A stretch of 64,000 bases of DNA. Source: Onchidella celtica (taxonomy: Eukaryota; Mollusca; Gastropoda; Systellommatophora; Onchidiidae). The DNA lies in assembly GCA_963931925.1 (NCBI GenBank), contig OZ007579.1, positions 49,013,174 to 49,077,173 on the forward strand. Reading direction: 5' to 3'. Made by a program: the position numbers and the translations under genes. Shown here one piece after another: positions 50,671 through 62,909 of the stretch; within the stretch, counting starts at the first letter, position 1, and each line of letters starts with the position of its first letter. The notes beneath the pieces were generated by a model. It did not search any database and was not told the origin of the DNA. It saw only the letters and a program-made list of their open reading frames with translations.

Positions 50671-53131
50671 CATTTGTCCTCATATCATTTGAATCAGAGC
50701 CCAGTCTTCAAAATATCGAAATATTTGCTCGTCATTAGATTTCCTGCAGTTGGAACCCATACAATCCATTCATTTCTCCTTATATTCTACAACAATAATC
50801 CACTTTTCTCACCGCTCAGGTAAGACTAGGTGTTAAACGCAATTAATCATTACACTGAACCTCACCTTGGGATAATATACATAATAGGTAGCTTCCAGCT
50901 TTGCTCTGAACGGTAAAACGCCATCATCAAATAACGCTAAAATAGTAATTCTAACTTCAAAACATTTTGAAATGGAGCCAATGATGAGAATTAATGTTGG
51001 TCATATCTACGAGGTTCTTCGGTGTCAGGGGGTTGATGAAATAGGAATGAATGAATGAAGGAAGGAAGGAATAATATTGCTAAAATGGAAATTATGTGGT
51101 GCACCTTCTAGGCAGAGACATAAACAGAGATATTTATTTAACAAAAAAGAAATATTTACAGTTAAGCCGTTGATATTTTACTAAGCTGATTTGAAAAAAT
51201 ATATCGTTCGGAGACAACATTGAAAATACTATCCGCTGCCTATCGTTGCTGCACCTGTTGTATGCCAATAATTTATGACGTTTTCTAACTCCTGGAGAAC
51301 TAACGTGATTCAGAGTCAACAAATTAATCTGTGTCACATATGGTTCCAATGTTCCGCTTCACATTTTTATTTTGTCGCAGAGCCAGGTATGAATAGCCGA
51401 AATTACGCCATACCTGTGACAAAAATAGGCCAGATAATAATGTCATGATTTTGAAATGACAATATATTTTTTCTTCACTTTTTGGCTGAACTGAGTTACA
51501 CACTACACACTATATCTACAGGCCTTCTCCATTGTGTATCAAAGTATCAAGCGGACCCGGCGTTTAATTTGTGCGTGCCACAAAAAAATCAAAATGTCGT
51601 ATCATCAAAAGCTGTAAGCACATGTGTCAATCATCAATTTCTCAAAAGTTAAAGGAAGGGAGTTAGAACCTTATCCTTCTAAGGGACTATTCATGTAGAA
51701 AATATGAATAGAATCTAAAAAATTGCATCCCTACCAAATCTGCTACAGTAGTGACTTCTCCTTCAGCAACACACACGTGGATAAATCCAATGTAAAACAC
51801 TTTTCGAACGGTTTTTGCTCTGAGCCAGGGCTTACTGCAGGTCCCTGTCCCTTCCCACCATATCCCTACCTTCAAAATACACATCTGTCTTTCTTATATA
51901 TCCAGCCATTTTTAATCGCCAGGTCTCGTGGCAGCGAGGAAAGGGAGGGGAACGAGAAGAAATAAAATATATATTTGTACATAAAAAGGGGCGTCGGTTG
52001 ATAGAGACAAGAACGAGATAGAAGGAGGGAGTGGTCGGTGGTGGACGGGGTGGGTGTGGGGCCCAGGACTCAGGGCGTTACCTGGCGGGTGGGGGGAAAT
52101 TCTGACTACGGACAGTTTAAGAGGTCATTATGGTAGGCCTATCAACGGGAACACGCCGCCCCTCTTTGTGAAGTCATTTCGGCCATTCGTTTCATGAACA
52201 TGATACTTTCATCGTGTAGAAAAAGTGTCATTGCCAGTGCTCGATTAAGGCATGGGCTTTGTGGGCTCCGCCCGCTGAAGGCCTCGAGAGATTCAGTGAA
52301 ATATCAAAATTTTAATTTTATTTAGTCTTAACATATAAATTGAATCTTTCAAAAACTTCATATTTGAAAATATCACAATATCTCTTCTCTTGTTGTTGTG
52401 TTACACTAGTGCTCATCTATGCGGGCCTAATGTTGACATTATGTTATAGAAGTTGAAAAAACGGATTCCGAAGTTCTTGCTTACTGGGGGCCTCACAGTG
52501 ATTGTAGCCCAGGGGCCTACAAAATGGTAATCCGGCCTTGGTCACTGCTGTATGACGGAGTATCTGGTGTGAAATAAGCCAGGAGTATCATCTACACAGA
52601 TATGTTGTATTATTGTGGGTTACCTGGATTTGTATATTATTTATGAGACTTAAGGAGGCTCGTGGTCGCCAGCGTGATTTCGGACAAAGTGTTTCCCACT
52701 CTAACATAATATGAAATAACACAAGAAATCAGCGCTTCAAAGCAGGTTTAGAACTTATGATTGGGAGATAAAATAGACGTGACTGTTCCCTAAAATGTAG
52801 TAATCGGTTTTGCTACTTTTCAGATGAAGAAAAACATTTTTTTGTTGTTGTTTTTTTTAGGAGTCTATGACCAAGATTATCCGACACGGCTTAGGAAAGT
52901 GGATTTCTCGAATTCTTGAGTTACTGCAGGCTTATGGAATGGTGACGGTATATTCCGGGAAAATTCACATTATGAACCCCACCCTGTAAATGGAATAAAT
53001 GACATGCTGGACAAAATTGTGCCTTAAAGATTTTGTTTCGCCACAGCCTCCTATAAGTTTTGTTTTGGATCAGAGAACAGGACAGCCATCAAACCAACAA
53101 ACAATTCTTTTTTTGCCTTGGTTATTTGTTT
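50671..53131 (+). other. No recognised gene; small hAT-like element inside
   Basis: Non-coding by inspection. The expected 3' LTR of Gypsy2 should lie at its right end but no match to 59937-60190 was found. Confidence 0.4.
52235..52547. mobile_element. Possible hAT-like non-autonomous element
   Basis: 313-bp segment starting CAGTGCTCGATTAAGGCATG and ending GGTAATCCGGCCTTGGTCACTG, so CAGTG termini and partly complementary ends (TTAAGGC / GGCCTT). The 8-bp flanks do not match, so no target duplication supports it. Confidence 0.35.
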
Positions 53132-54145
53132 TCATTTTTCATTGATGATTTTATATTCTTCCCTGAGAGAAGTCGAAGGGTTACTACCTGGGGTGTTCAG
53201 AGAGTCTGTTAGATCCAAGCTACGATTTTGCGTACCGGTCTGCATAACAGCTGGTTCAGGATGAAGCATTATCTGATTTGTCTGGTCATTCACATTTAAG
53301 TCATTATTTGTCGGCGAAGGAGTCACTTCATTCGGAACAGTACGCGATGTAGTCATGTCTCCAGGTGGTGCCAGATGGCGCAGAGCCACTGTTGTCTCCC
53401 TCCCATCACGAAGTCTGACTGGAGCATACAGAGGATTGCAATCCAACAGTTCAACCTCATCCACCAAGGGGTCATACTTCGAAGTCCTCACGTTTCTTCT
53501 CATGAGCGCAGTATCAGGAGTAGTTAACCAACTTGGAAGAGTTATACCAGTTGTGGATTTCCTGTTATAGCGAAATATTCTCTCGTGCGGAGTTTCGTTT
53601 GTACATAGAAGAGATCTTAGGGAATGAAGTGAATCTGTGAGAACGAGCTCCCACTGATGGGTCTCTAGGCCACGAGACCTCAGCGCAAGCGTTATTGTCT
53701 TCCAGAGCGTGCCGTTCAATCTTTCCACTTGCCCATTAGCTCTAGGGTTGTACGGAGTAGTCCGACTGGTAGCTATAACTTTGTTGTGAAGGAAGTCCTT
53801 GAGCTCACTAGACATGAAGTTAGCGCCCCTATCAGAGTGCACATAGGATGGCACTCCAAACAGAGAGAAGAGTTGACAAAAGCATTTGATTATGGTTGAG
53901 GCGCTCATATCAGCACATGGAAAAGCAAAGGGGAAGCGGGAGTACTCATCAATCATTGTCAGAAGGTACTTGTTCCTCGAGGAAGAAGGCAAAGGCCCTT
54001 TAAAATCCACGCTAAGGCGTTCAAAAGGCTGAGTCGATTTGTAAAAGGAAGGCTTTAGTTCACAGCAGATTCTACAGTGTGCACACACTCTCTTCACTTC
54101 ATCTAGTGAATAAGGGAGGTTCCTGCATTTGACGAAATGCATCAT
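53132..54145 (-). CDS. pol: Gypsy2 integrase
   Basis: 337 codons shown from an internal Met; same frame as the upstream segment. C-x-x-C zinc pair (CAHCRICC), catalytic core with LSVDFKGPLPSS, YVHSDRGANF and RANGQVERLNGT (D, D, E). The C-terminal tail has RDGRETTVALRHLAPPGD. It ends in TAA/TGA-type stop near 53132. Confidence 0.85.
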   Translation of the reverse strand: MMHFVKCRNLPYSLDEVKRVCAHCRICCELKPSFYKSTQPFERLSVDFKGPLPSSSRNKYLLTMIDEYSRFPFAFPCADMSASTIIKCFCQLFSLFGVPSYVHSDRGANFMSSELKDFLHNKVIATSRTTPYNPRANGQVERLNGTLWKTITLALRSRGLETHQWELVLTDSLHSLRSLLCTNETPHERIFRYNRKSTTGITLPSWLTTPDTALMRRNVRTSKYDPLVDEVELLDCNPLYAPVRLRDGRETTVALRHLAPPGDMTTSRTVPNEVTPSPTNNDLNVNDQTNQIMLHPEPAVMQTGTQNRSLDLTDSLNTPGSNPSTSLREEYKIINEK

Positions 54146-54307
54146 CCTCGTAACCCCAGGATGGGATAGTGTGCTGTGGAGATCTTGCAGTGTTTCGGCG
54201 TTCGAGTTAGCAGTAGAACAGTACCCTCTCGAGAGAGCGTCTGCTGCATGGTTTTCTTTGCCAGGTCTGTATACTACGTCATAGCTGTAGCACGACAGTT
54301 CAATTCT

Positions 54308-56221
54308 TCATCTCTGGATTTTGTCATTTTTCACCTTTCCTTTCTGAGCGTTATTGTATATAAAAGCGCCGCTTTTCTGGTCAGTCACGAGTTTGAAATG
54401 TTGTCCAAGCAAATAATGTTTCCACTTCCGGAGAGCCTCCACAATGGCATATGCCTCTTTCTCGACAGATGAATGTTTCCTTTCACTATGATTTAGTGTT
54501 CTTGAAAAGAAAGCAACAGGTCTCCCATTCTGATTCAGGGTAGCTGCTATCGCTATGTCAGAAGCATCCGTTTCGACCACAAGAGGGATATTCTGGTCAA
54601 TGGTTGTAACAGCAGCATTCTCTATCTCTCTCTTCAACAGTTCAAAAGCACATTTCACTTTCTTTGGTAATGGGAAAGTACGGTTGTTGACAAGAGGGTG
54701 TATTTTGTCAGAAAAGTTTAGGATCCAAGAAGAGTAGTGGGCAAACATGCCTACAACCCGTCGTTGTGATTTCGCGTCATGAGGATCAGCCAGATCTCGC
54801 AGCGGTTGTAGTCTGTCAGGGTCAGGTTTGATACTGCCCTTGGAAACCAGGAACTCAAGCAGCTTGATTTCTCTGTCGGAAAGGATGCTCTTGTCTTCAT
54901 TGAAAGTTATGCAGTACTCAGCGGCACACTTCATAAAGTGAGAGAAGTTTTCATCATGCTCCTTCTGATTTCTACCGCAAATAGTGACATTGTCTAAATA
55001 TGCGAAAGTGTCTTTAATTTTCTCATTTCTGACGAGGCCGTCAATGATGCGTTGAAAGCAAGCGACTCCATTAGTGACGCCGAATGGAATACGTTTGAAC
55101 TGGTAGAGGTTTCCACTGGCCTCAAAGGCAGTGTAGAATTTCTCTTCCTCCTTTATGGGAATTTGGTGGTAGGCACTGCGAAGGTCTACTGTACTGTACA
55201 CCTCATATTTCGAGATCTCCTCAATCATCTCATCTATTCGAGGAAGAGGATATGCATCAAGCTGGGTGAAACGATTGATAGTCTGACTATAATCCACTAC
55301 CATTCTTTTCTTGTGCCGGTCATTTGTTGTCACCAGCACTTGAGCTCTCCACGGAGAATCAGAAGGTTCAATCACATCTTCGGCAAGCAGTTTTTGGACT
55401 TCAGAATCTATGAATTGTCTATCTGGTGTAGAGAACCGTCTTGACTTTGTAGCTATGGGTCTGCAATCGGGAAGCAAGTTCTTGAACAGAGAGGCAGGTT
55501 CCACATTTGCAGCAGTTATGCCACAGACAGAGAATGTAGGCTTGGGGCCTTTGAAAGTCATTTCAAGTCCTTTGTGTTGATCTAGAAAGTCGTGACCCAG
55601 TATTAGGTCAGCGCACAATCCTGGTAGAACGGAGAGCTTTATTCCTTGATAAGTTTCGCCATTATATTCCAGAGTAGCAAAACAATGGCCTTTGGTTGTA
55701 CTTGAGAGATTCGTGGAAGCCATGGAGATCTCTTTTCTAGACTTGAAGGTCTTGAACTTCATAAATTGAGCTTTGTCTGCTGAGATAAAACTTTCAGAGC
55801 TTCCTGTGTCTATCAGTGCCTTCAGAGGAGTGTCAAAGACCTTGACTTTTATAATGGCTTTCTGAAGACTTAAGGGGGCCGCAGCAGTGAAGGCCGAATT
55901 AAGGATGGGATCAGCAGCAGAGGCGAAGTCATTCCGTTTTCCTTTTGATAGACACACCTTTTGATAATGTCCTTTCTTCCCACAGCCTTTGCAAGTTGCC
56001 TCTCGAGCAGGGCATTTTGATCGGGGATGCCGTTGAAAACCACAGAAGCATTTGGAACTGGTTGCAGCTGATAAAGAGGGACAGCAAAGAATACATCTGA
56101 CGTGATACTGCGTGTCGTAAGAGGCGACTAAAGGTGCAAAGGTCCTGGTCTCCCGAGAAGAGCCAGTTGGCGGTGGGCCAACTACCCACCCTGTAAAAAT
56201 AAACCAGTTACAGAAACACAA
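54308..56221 (-). pseudogene. pol: Gypsy2 zinc knuckles, protease, RT and RNase H
   Basis: The Gypsy2 part begins at the target copy 56073. Zinc region KCPAREATCKGCGKKGHYQK; protease ALIDTGSSESFI; RT with MVVDYSQTINRFT, STVDLRSAYHQIPI and the box Y-L-D-N at about 54989-55000 instead of Y-L-D-D; RNase H with VVETDASDIAIAATLNQ and FKLVTDQKSGAF. Y-L-D-N is known in related elements, so it need not be a lesion. The frame stops at TGA 54310-54308 and resumes in the same frame. Confidence 0.85.
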
Positions 56222-56248
56222 GCAAATACTTTAAATCAGTCTTTTATT

Positions 56249-57475
56249 TTGGGAGAAGGGGGAGCATCTGCACCTGTAGATTCAATGAAGGACAATGGAC
56301 AAAGCCGAAAGGACTCCACTGGCCCGACTGCTCCTTCATCAAACAAGTCACTCCGGATTGCGTCGTGGAATGTCCGCTCCATGTATGAAGCAGGAAAGAG
56401 TGCCCAGGTTACAATGGAGATGAGGCGATACAGACTGCACATACTTGGAGTTAGCGAGACCCGCTGGATACAGTCCGGACTGAAACAACTTAATTCTGGG
56501 GAAAAGATTTTGTATTCTGGAAGGGAGGACAAAAAGCATACAGAAGGGGTAGCGATCATCTTGAGCAAGCACGCCCAGAGGTCACTGAGGGGATGGGAAC
56601 CCTACGGAAGGAGAATTATATTGGCATCATTTACTACAAAGAACAAGAACATCAACATGAACATTGTGCAGATATACGCCCCAACAAATGAAGCAACCGA
56701 TGAGGACAAGGACGATTTCTACAACCAGCTTCAGGAAATAGTTGACACATTGCCAAGAAAAGATGTGAACATTATAATGGGAGACGCCAATGCCAAGATA
56801 GGACAGGACAATACAGGGTATGAGGACATTATGGGGCGCAATGGTTTGGGACAAATGAATGAGAATGGAGAGCGGTTTGCAAGTTTCTGCGCATTTAACA
56901 GCTATGTGATTGGAGGTTCAGTATTCCCACACAAGAGGATCCATAAGGCCACTTGGATTTCACCGGATGGAGTAACTGAAAACCAGATTGACCACTTTTG
57001 CATCACCCGACGATTCAGACGCTCACTGGAGGATGTCATAGTACAGAGAGGAGCTGATGTTGGATCTGACCATCACATGCTGCTGGCCAGACTCAAACTC
57101 CGCCTCAAGAAACAAGGTACCAGAGCAGGAACAAAGAGGAGAAAGTTTCAAGTGAGCCTTCTGGATGGAGACAAGAAGGAAGAGTTCCAGCTGACACTGA
57201 GGAATAGATTCAAACCCCTTGTTGACCTCGAAGAGACAGTAGATTTGGAGACTCACTGGGCTAAGGTAAAAGGAGTATTTACATCGACATGTCAGGATGT
57301 TCTTGGGGAAAAGAAAGTGGAACACAAGGAATGGATCAGTCAAAAATCACTGGACTTGATAAGGATAAGAAGAGACCTAAAAGAACAGGTAAATGCAAGT
57401 CGTACAAGAAGCTCAAGAGTTGGTAACCAGGAAGACTACCGAGCATCAGCTAAAGAGGTCAAAAAATCAATTTAA
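56249..57475 (+). pseudogene. LINE3 endonuclease part
   Basis: 408 codons to TAA 57473-57475. Motifs: LRIASWNVRSMYEAG, GVSETRWIQSG, NIIMGDANAKIGQD, ENQIDHFCITRRF and DVGSDHHMLL, covering the APE-like catalytic residues. The frame continues after the stop (57500-59266), so one in-frame stop is the only visible lesion. Confidence 0.85.
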
Positions 57476-59266
57476 AAAGACAAAGAGGAGTTCATAGGAA
57501 TGTTAGCAGAGAAAGCAGAGAAGGCAGCAACAGGAGGACACACGAGGATCCTCTACCAGACTACAAAGACTCTTGCTGGAAAATATGGAAAACCGGAAGT
57601 TCCTGTTAAGGATTGCAACAGGAAGGCTATTTTTGGAAAGGAAGCTCAGGCAAAAAGATGGATAGAACATTTTAGTAGCCTCTTGAACAGACCTCCACCA
57701 AGCAACCCACCCGACATTCTACCCGCAAGAAATGATTTACCGATCAGTTGCGACCCTCCGACTAAAGCAGAGATTAATGATGCCATAAAGCAGTTAAATC
57801 GAGGCAAGGCAGCTGGACCAGACCAGATCCCACCAGAGGCGCTGAAGGCAGATGCTGCTGGGGCTGCAGAGGATCTGCACTCACTATTCTCGAGGATTTG
57901 GATCGGAGGCAAGTTTCCAAAGGACTGGAAGGAAGGACACCTCGTGAAGCTTCCAAAAAAAGGGGACCTCAGCAATTGTAGTAACTACAGAGGAATCACA
58001 CTTCTCTCCATCCCAGGAAAGGTTTTCAATCGGATTATTCTCAAGCGAATACAGAATGCAACAGACCCAAAACTTCGTGAGGAGCAAGCTGGTTTCAGGA
58101 GTAATCGATCAACCACCGACCAGATCGCCACGCTGAGAATTATAGTAGAGCAGTCGCTAGAGTGGAACTCCCAACTGATAGTGAACTTCCTTGACTACGA
58201 GAAGGCCTTTGATAGCATCGATAGAGAAACGCTGTGGAGAATATTGAGACATTATGGAATCCCAGAGAAGATGGTGAATCTTATCAAGAGCATGTATGAG
58301 GGGACAAGTTGCAGAGTCGTACACGATGGTGAGCTTACTGACAGCTTTGATATCAAGACTGGTGTTAGGCAGGGTTGTTTGCTGTCCCCATTTCTGTTTA
58401 TTCTGGTGATTGATTGGCTTATGAAAGAAACCACCAATGGAGGAAGAAATGGCATACAATGGACCCCATGGACACAGCTGGACGATCTAGATTTTGCAGA
58501 TGACTTGGCACTATTGTCGCACACACACGACCAGATGCAAGCAAAGACTACAGCTCTAAACAAAATTTCAGAATCTATTGGATTGAGGATACATCCTGCG
58601 AAGTCGAAGGTCCTAAAAATTGTTGCACCCCCAAGCGAACAAGTCAAAGTAGGAGATCAACCACTGGAAGATGTAGAGTCCTTCTGCTATCTTGGTAATA
58701 TCATTGACAATAAGGGAGGAACAGAGGCAGAAGTCAAAGCACGAATTGGAAAGGCACAGGCAGCTTTCACGTCCTTAAGCAAGATTTGGAGAACCAAGGA
58801 TATATCTCTAAAAACAAAGCTGAGGATATTCAACTCGAACGTGAAGTCAGTCCTGTTGTATGGATGTGAGACTTGGAATGCGTCCCAGGCCTGCATAAAG
58901 AGAATCCAAGTTTTCATCAACAGATGTTTGAGGAAGCTACTTAAGATCAGATGGACAGACAAGGTCAGCAATGAAATTGTTTGGAAAAGAACAAGACAGA
59001 GCCCAGTCAGAGAGGAAATTGGTAGGAGGCGATGGAGATGGATCGGCCACACTCTCAGGAGGCCAGGAAACAGCATTGCGAAGAAGGTATTGGATTGGAA
59101 TCCCCAGGGCAAGAGATCAAGAGGAAGGCCGCGCGGAACGTGGAGAAGAGCCAGAGAAAATGATGTGCAACGAAGCGGAAAGACTTGGAATAATGTAAAG
59201 AGGCTGGCCCATGATAGAGAGGGATGGAAAGTGTTTGTTGGTGGCCTATACCCTGATCCAGGGTGA
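57476..59266 (+). pseudogene. LINE3 reverse transcriptase part
   Basis: Same frame as the endonuclease. RT motifs: GKAAGPDQIPPEALK, NYRGITLLSIPGKVFN, VNFLDYEKAFDSIDRE, GVRQGCLLSPFLF and LDFADDLALLSH. C-terminal tail: LLYGCETWNAS, RWRWIGHTLRRPGN and DREGWKVFVGGL. Catalytic acids are present. Confidence 0.9.
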
Positions 59267-59902
59267 GAAAGGCAATGATGATGCAGCTGATAGTGTATCA
59301 CTCTCGTCGGTGGCTAGAGTGGTGGTACTGCCGCAGGGCGCTGATGATGAAGCTGGTACATTGTTGTATGTCTGGGATTGTTTTTCGGCCATTTCTAGCG
59401 ATCTAGCTTGATCAAAAGCAGTAGACAAGTCTAATGTCTTATTCTCAAGGAGTCTTTGTCTGATTTGACTTGAAGAGAGACCACAGATGAAAGCGTCTCG
59501 GATGAAATCATCCCTGTTTTTGTCGGCTGAAACAGCTTTGAACTCACACTCTTTTGCAACAATCTTCAGTCTCTGTAAGAATTGGTCAAGTGTCTGCCCT
59601 GGTTCTTGTTTGGTAGTTGTTAAGATGTGCCGAGCGAATATTTCATTTCCAGGTTTAACATAAATGTTTTTCAGGACTTCCACGGCAGAGGCAAAGGTGG
59701 GACAATCGATGATGTATTCATATACAAATGAGTCAACGAAGTTTATCAGCAAGTCAAGTTCATCAAGAGTATGAGTGGGAGATTGTTGTCGTAGAGACGA
59801 CAGGAAATTGTTGAAAGTTCGCAGCCAGTGATTCCAGCGTTTGGATGCGTCTGGTGTGTTTGGGTCCGCGTTGAACCTCTCAGGTCGGAGAAAACGCTCC
59901 AT
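59246..59902 (-). CDS. gag: Gypsy2 Gag, N-terminal and capsid part
   Basis: Starts MERFLRPERFNADPN at 59902. It contains WNHWLRTFNNFLSSL, ARHILTTTKQEPGQTLDQFL and FIRDAFICGLSSSQIRQRLL, typical of a retrotransposon capsid. The host reading ends at the LINE3 junction (59292-59282); the last few codons belong to the LINE. Confidence 0.8.
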   Translation of the reverse strand: MERFLRPERFNADPNTPDASKRWNHWLRTFNNFLSSLRQQSPTHTLDELDLLINFVDSFVYEYIIDCPTFASAVEVLKNIYVKPGNEIFARHILTTTKQEPGQTLDQFLQRLKIVAKECEFKAVSADKNRDDFIRDAFICGLSSSQIRQRLLENKTLDLSTAFDQARSLEMAEKQSQTYNNVPASSSAPCGSTTTLATDESDTLSAASSLPFSPWIRV

Positions 59903-59936
59903 GTTGAAATGTTGAATAAATTGATATGAATAAATT

Positions 59937-60190
59937 GAAAGCGGAGAGTCTGAAGTCTGTTTTAGCCAATTATCTTGGCTTTATTCAACATTCAACTGTA
60001 GTAGGATCAGAAGCATGATCCAGTTATAATCCTTCTACCGAGCAATGGCGCTAGGAAGGACGAAATAGTTTATTGCAACGTCTGTGACGTCATCCCCGCA
60101 CAGTGGTATTCATTAGTGGTGCGTTATTGTTCAGCACAAGCAGATAGCAGATAGTTATACAAACAGATAAAACAAACAGTACATGACGAG
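59937..60190 (-). repeat. Probable Gypsy2 5' LTR
   Basis: On the minus strand the sequence before gag begins near TGTACTGTTTG, includes TTGAATAAAGCC (polyadenylation-like) and ends near CTCCGCTTTCA, giving about 250 bases with TG...CA ends. Limits are inferred because no second copy is present to compare. Confidence 0.4.
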
Positions 60191-60249
60191 CGATTATAGT
60201 AACACAAAGCACATAAACATAGCAACATCACGACAGACGGGAAAGGAAG

Positions 60250-61320
60250 TTATTATCTCATTCTCGAGAGTGAAGGAGGCCTGATACAAATGTCGACTGT
60301 GTGTGTGGAATTGGTAGAAACTAAAGCCAAATGGAGATAGATGAAATGAAAAGAAAAGGTTGAAAAAACTGCCGGAAAAATAGAATGATAAACCAATTTA
60401 ATGATGGCTATGGTGTTGATGATGATGAGGAGGATAAGAATGCCGAGAGTTAAGATGAAAATGGTGATATACCGTAATTTGTGAAGGTTGATGTGCTCAA
60501 GCAGAGGATGAGATCGGCAGAAATACTGAACGATGGTGTTCAAATTGGTGAAAGAAAAACGAAAGACGAGAATGAAGAAACAAAAATAGGACACATGTGA
60601 ACAAAACAAAAAAAAATTTAAATCTCAATTTTCATTCTCCCGACCCATAATGACATTTGCTAAATATTATTGCCATATCTGATATCATTGTTGACATCTT
60701 AAATAGCCTTAATTTAGTTTTAATCTCTCCACGCCTGAAACCTGACACAAGGCGTAACGCCTGTATCTTTATGATTCTAATCCCCTTGCGTAATTATTAT
60801 ATTTTAGTTTCACTCATTCTTCGGTTCAGAAAATCCTCCTGGTATGACAAACATTTGGTAAACACGCAAGTGTATGTTCTGTCACCGGTAACGTAATGAA
60901 TGTTACATGCGTTTCATGTCACAAGTACACACTAGGCGTCTCGTACACACATGTTAGACTTCACATCAAACCCAAGGCCAAATCTTGAATAACCATTTTG
61001 CCTGTTTGTAAGCTTACAAGTCAGCAGTGGCTACAACTTGGACATAGATTTTGTACGTGTTGATTCAAGGTTGAATGTAATCCTCTGTCTGTTTACATTC
61101 AGTGACCAAGGTAATTGTAGAGCAACCCCCCCCCCCTCCTCCTCCCTCCAAACATAAAATACGTCAGCTTTCTATAGCGTTGACTGCATTCCTCTCATCA
61201 ATTCACAGACACTTGTGGAAAAATAATGTTTCTAGGAGAGGCCCTCTCTTTCTGTCTTTCTTTTTTACTTTCTTACTTTCGTTTTTTCTTCTCTTCCCCA
61301 GCCCCTCCATTCCCCCCTCT
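60250..61320 (+). other. No recognised gene
   Basis: Sequence right of Gypsy2 with short frames lacking family features. Confidence 0.4.
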
Positions 61321-61321
<1 letters not shown>

Positions 61322-61357
<36 letters not shown>

Positions 61358-61565
61358 CCCTCTTTCTCTTTCTCTCTTTCACTCTGTCTCTATCTCTCCT
61401 TTCTCTCTCTCTCTCTCCCTCTCTTCCTCTCTCTCAGACTTTCTCTCTCTCACCATCACCTCTTTCACCATCTCTCTCTCTTTCTCAGTCTTTCCCCTCT
61501 TTCTCTCTCTCTCTCCTCCATCGGTTTGTGTGGCGCTCTCTGTCTCTCCTCCTTCTCTGTGTGTG

Positions 61566-61636
<71 letters not shown>
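61322..61636 (+). repeat. TC tract followed by CA repeat
   Basis: Pyrimidine-rich TC array with interruptions to about 61600, then about 17 CA units. Overlapping frames are artefacts. Confidence 0.95.
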
Positions 61637-61637
<1 letters not shown>

Positions 61638-61639
61638 CA

Positions 61640-62770
61640 CACAAAGAAATCCGATGGTTGAGGAATACATCAGAAGGTTTCCCCTGTTCACCTATCTCCA
61701 GCTGTCTTTCCGGATCCTCGTCATTAACGTGCCTGAAGATTGTAACTGCCAGTTGTAAGTAATGAATAATTCTATTGGGCTCGTCGCCACGTCGCATTCT
61801 ATTGACACATGCCATGCCAACTGCAAGACAAATGTCTTCCCAAATACGACACAACTACATCTTCAATACAGAATAACATTTTAATATTCTTTGACACAAA
61901 AGTTTGACTATGATCTTCTGTGATAATTATGTCATCGCGCAAGCACATTGTTTTCCAATACAGAGCTGCTTTAAAAAATGAACTATTTCAGAAATGTGTT
62001 ACTCAATAGTTAAGTTAAACAACATACAACCACTGTGCACAGAATAGTAGACTTCCAGCACCTGTTCATAATGTTACTCGGGTACTGAGTAATAACAAAG
62101 ATACAAGATACACTGTGTTACTGAAATTTGTAACAAGGATTTAAAAGAGCTGCTAAAAAAAAGTGTTTAGTTCTTGTTTAATCAATTCGTTTATTATTTT
62201 GATTTAACTGAAACTGAGTGTTTGAAAGGCAACAACGCAGAGGATTTGTACACATTTCTTTAAAGCAATGGAATCTGACATTCCTAGGCCTTACTGAAAA
62301 GACGAAGGTAGTGATTGGCAGTGCAATAACCCTTTGGTTGAATGAACTCTGGGGAATTCACCTTTGTCTGTTGGCCTTGGCTGACATGCCATCATCTTTA
62401 ATCACGGGACGGTTGTCTGTGTGAGTTTTCTTGTCCACGTGGATTAGGGTTAGGACCGGGGTTGGGATTTGGGTGGTGTTGACTAGAACAGTGTCCCGCA
62501 AGGTGGAGCGCCCGCCCCCACCCTGGCAATATTTTGTTGGAACGTGGGGCTTCAGACGGTGTGTGTGTGTGGGGGGGGGGGGTGGGGATTTTCATAGATA
62601 TCTTAGAAATCTTAATTTCGTAGTATATTTTAACTTAACTGTATAGGTAAAGTCTTGTTTGTTTATGCCGTATTGGTGGTTTTCTTGATTAGCTCGAATT
62701 TTAATTAAAACAGTTTTTGAATGTAGGCCTGTGCATACTGAATAATATAATTACCGGTCCCCCCTTGTCC
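61640..62770 (+). other. No recognised gene
   Basis: Non-coding by inspection; G run at about 62570-62583. Confidence 0.4.
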
Positions 62771-62771
62771 C

Positions 62772-62908
62772 TTAGACTTCCGTCCGTACGGGCAGCTCTG
62801 TGGCTCTGACAACCAGTTCTCTCCATTCATCCCGGCACTCCGCCCTCCTCAACGCGTCCCTCAACTCCGGGCCCGTCAACTCTGTGATGTCGTTTTCCCA
62901 TCTCTATC
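62772..62908 (-). pseudogene. LINE ORF2 C-terminal remnant
   Basis: Minus-strand frame ending in TAA at 62774-62772 with RWENDITELTGPELRDALRR, then DEWRELVVRATELP. The R-W-E-x-D-I-x-E-x-T-G...R-x-x-W-R-x-L-V motif is the extreme C-terminus of many animal LINE RT proteins. An in-frame TAG lies just upstream, so it is a short dead fragment. Confidence 0.65.
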
Positions 62909-62909
62909 T

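Larger units (their letters stand above)
56074..59281 (+). mobile_element. LINE3: near-intact non-LTR retrotransposon inside Gypsy2
   Basis: 3208 bp flanked by an 11-bp target duplication TGCAGCTGATA at 56063-56073 and 59282-59292. The 5' end includes GTCGTAAGAGGCGACTAAAG, a short motif I associate with RTE-type elements. The 3' end is a short GGCAATGATGA simple tail without long poly(A), also RTE-like. Antisense to Gypsy2. Compact single-ORF layout. Confidence 0.85.
53132..60190 (-). mobile_element. Gypsy2: Ty3/Gypsy retrotransposon split by LINE3
   Basis: Minus-strand element in conventional order Gag, zinc knuckles, protease, RT, RNase H, integrase. A LINE (56074-59281) separates Gag from the zinc knuckles. 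Insert plus one target copy is 3219 bases (3 x 1073), so Gag and Pol are in the same frame on both sides. A single in-frame TGA at 54310-54308 lies before the integrase. The probable 5' LTR is at about 59937-60190; a 3' LTR was not found. Confidence 0.85.
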
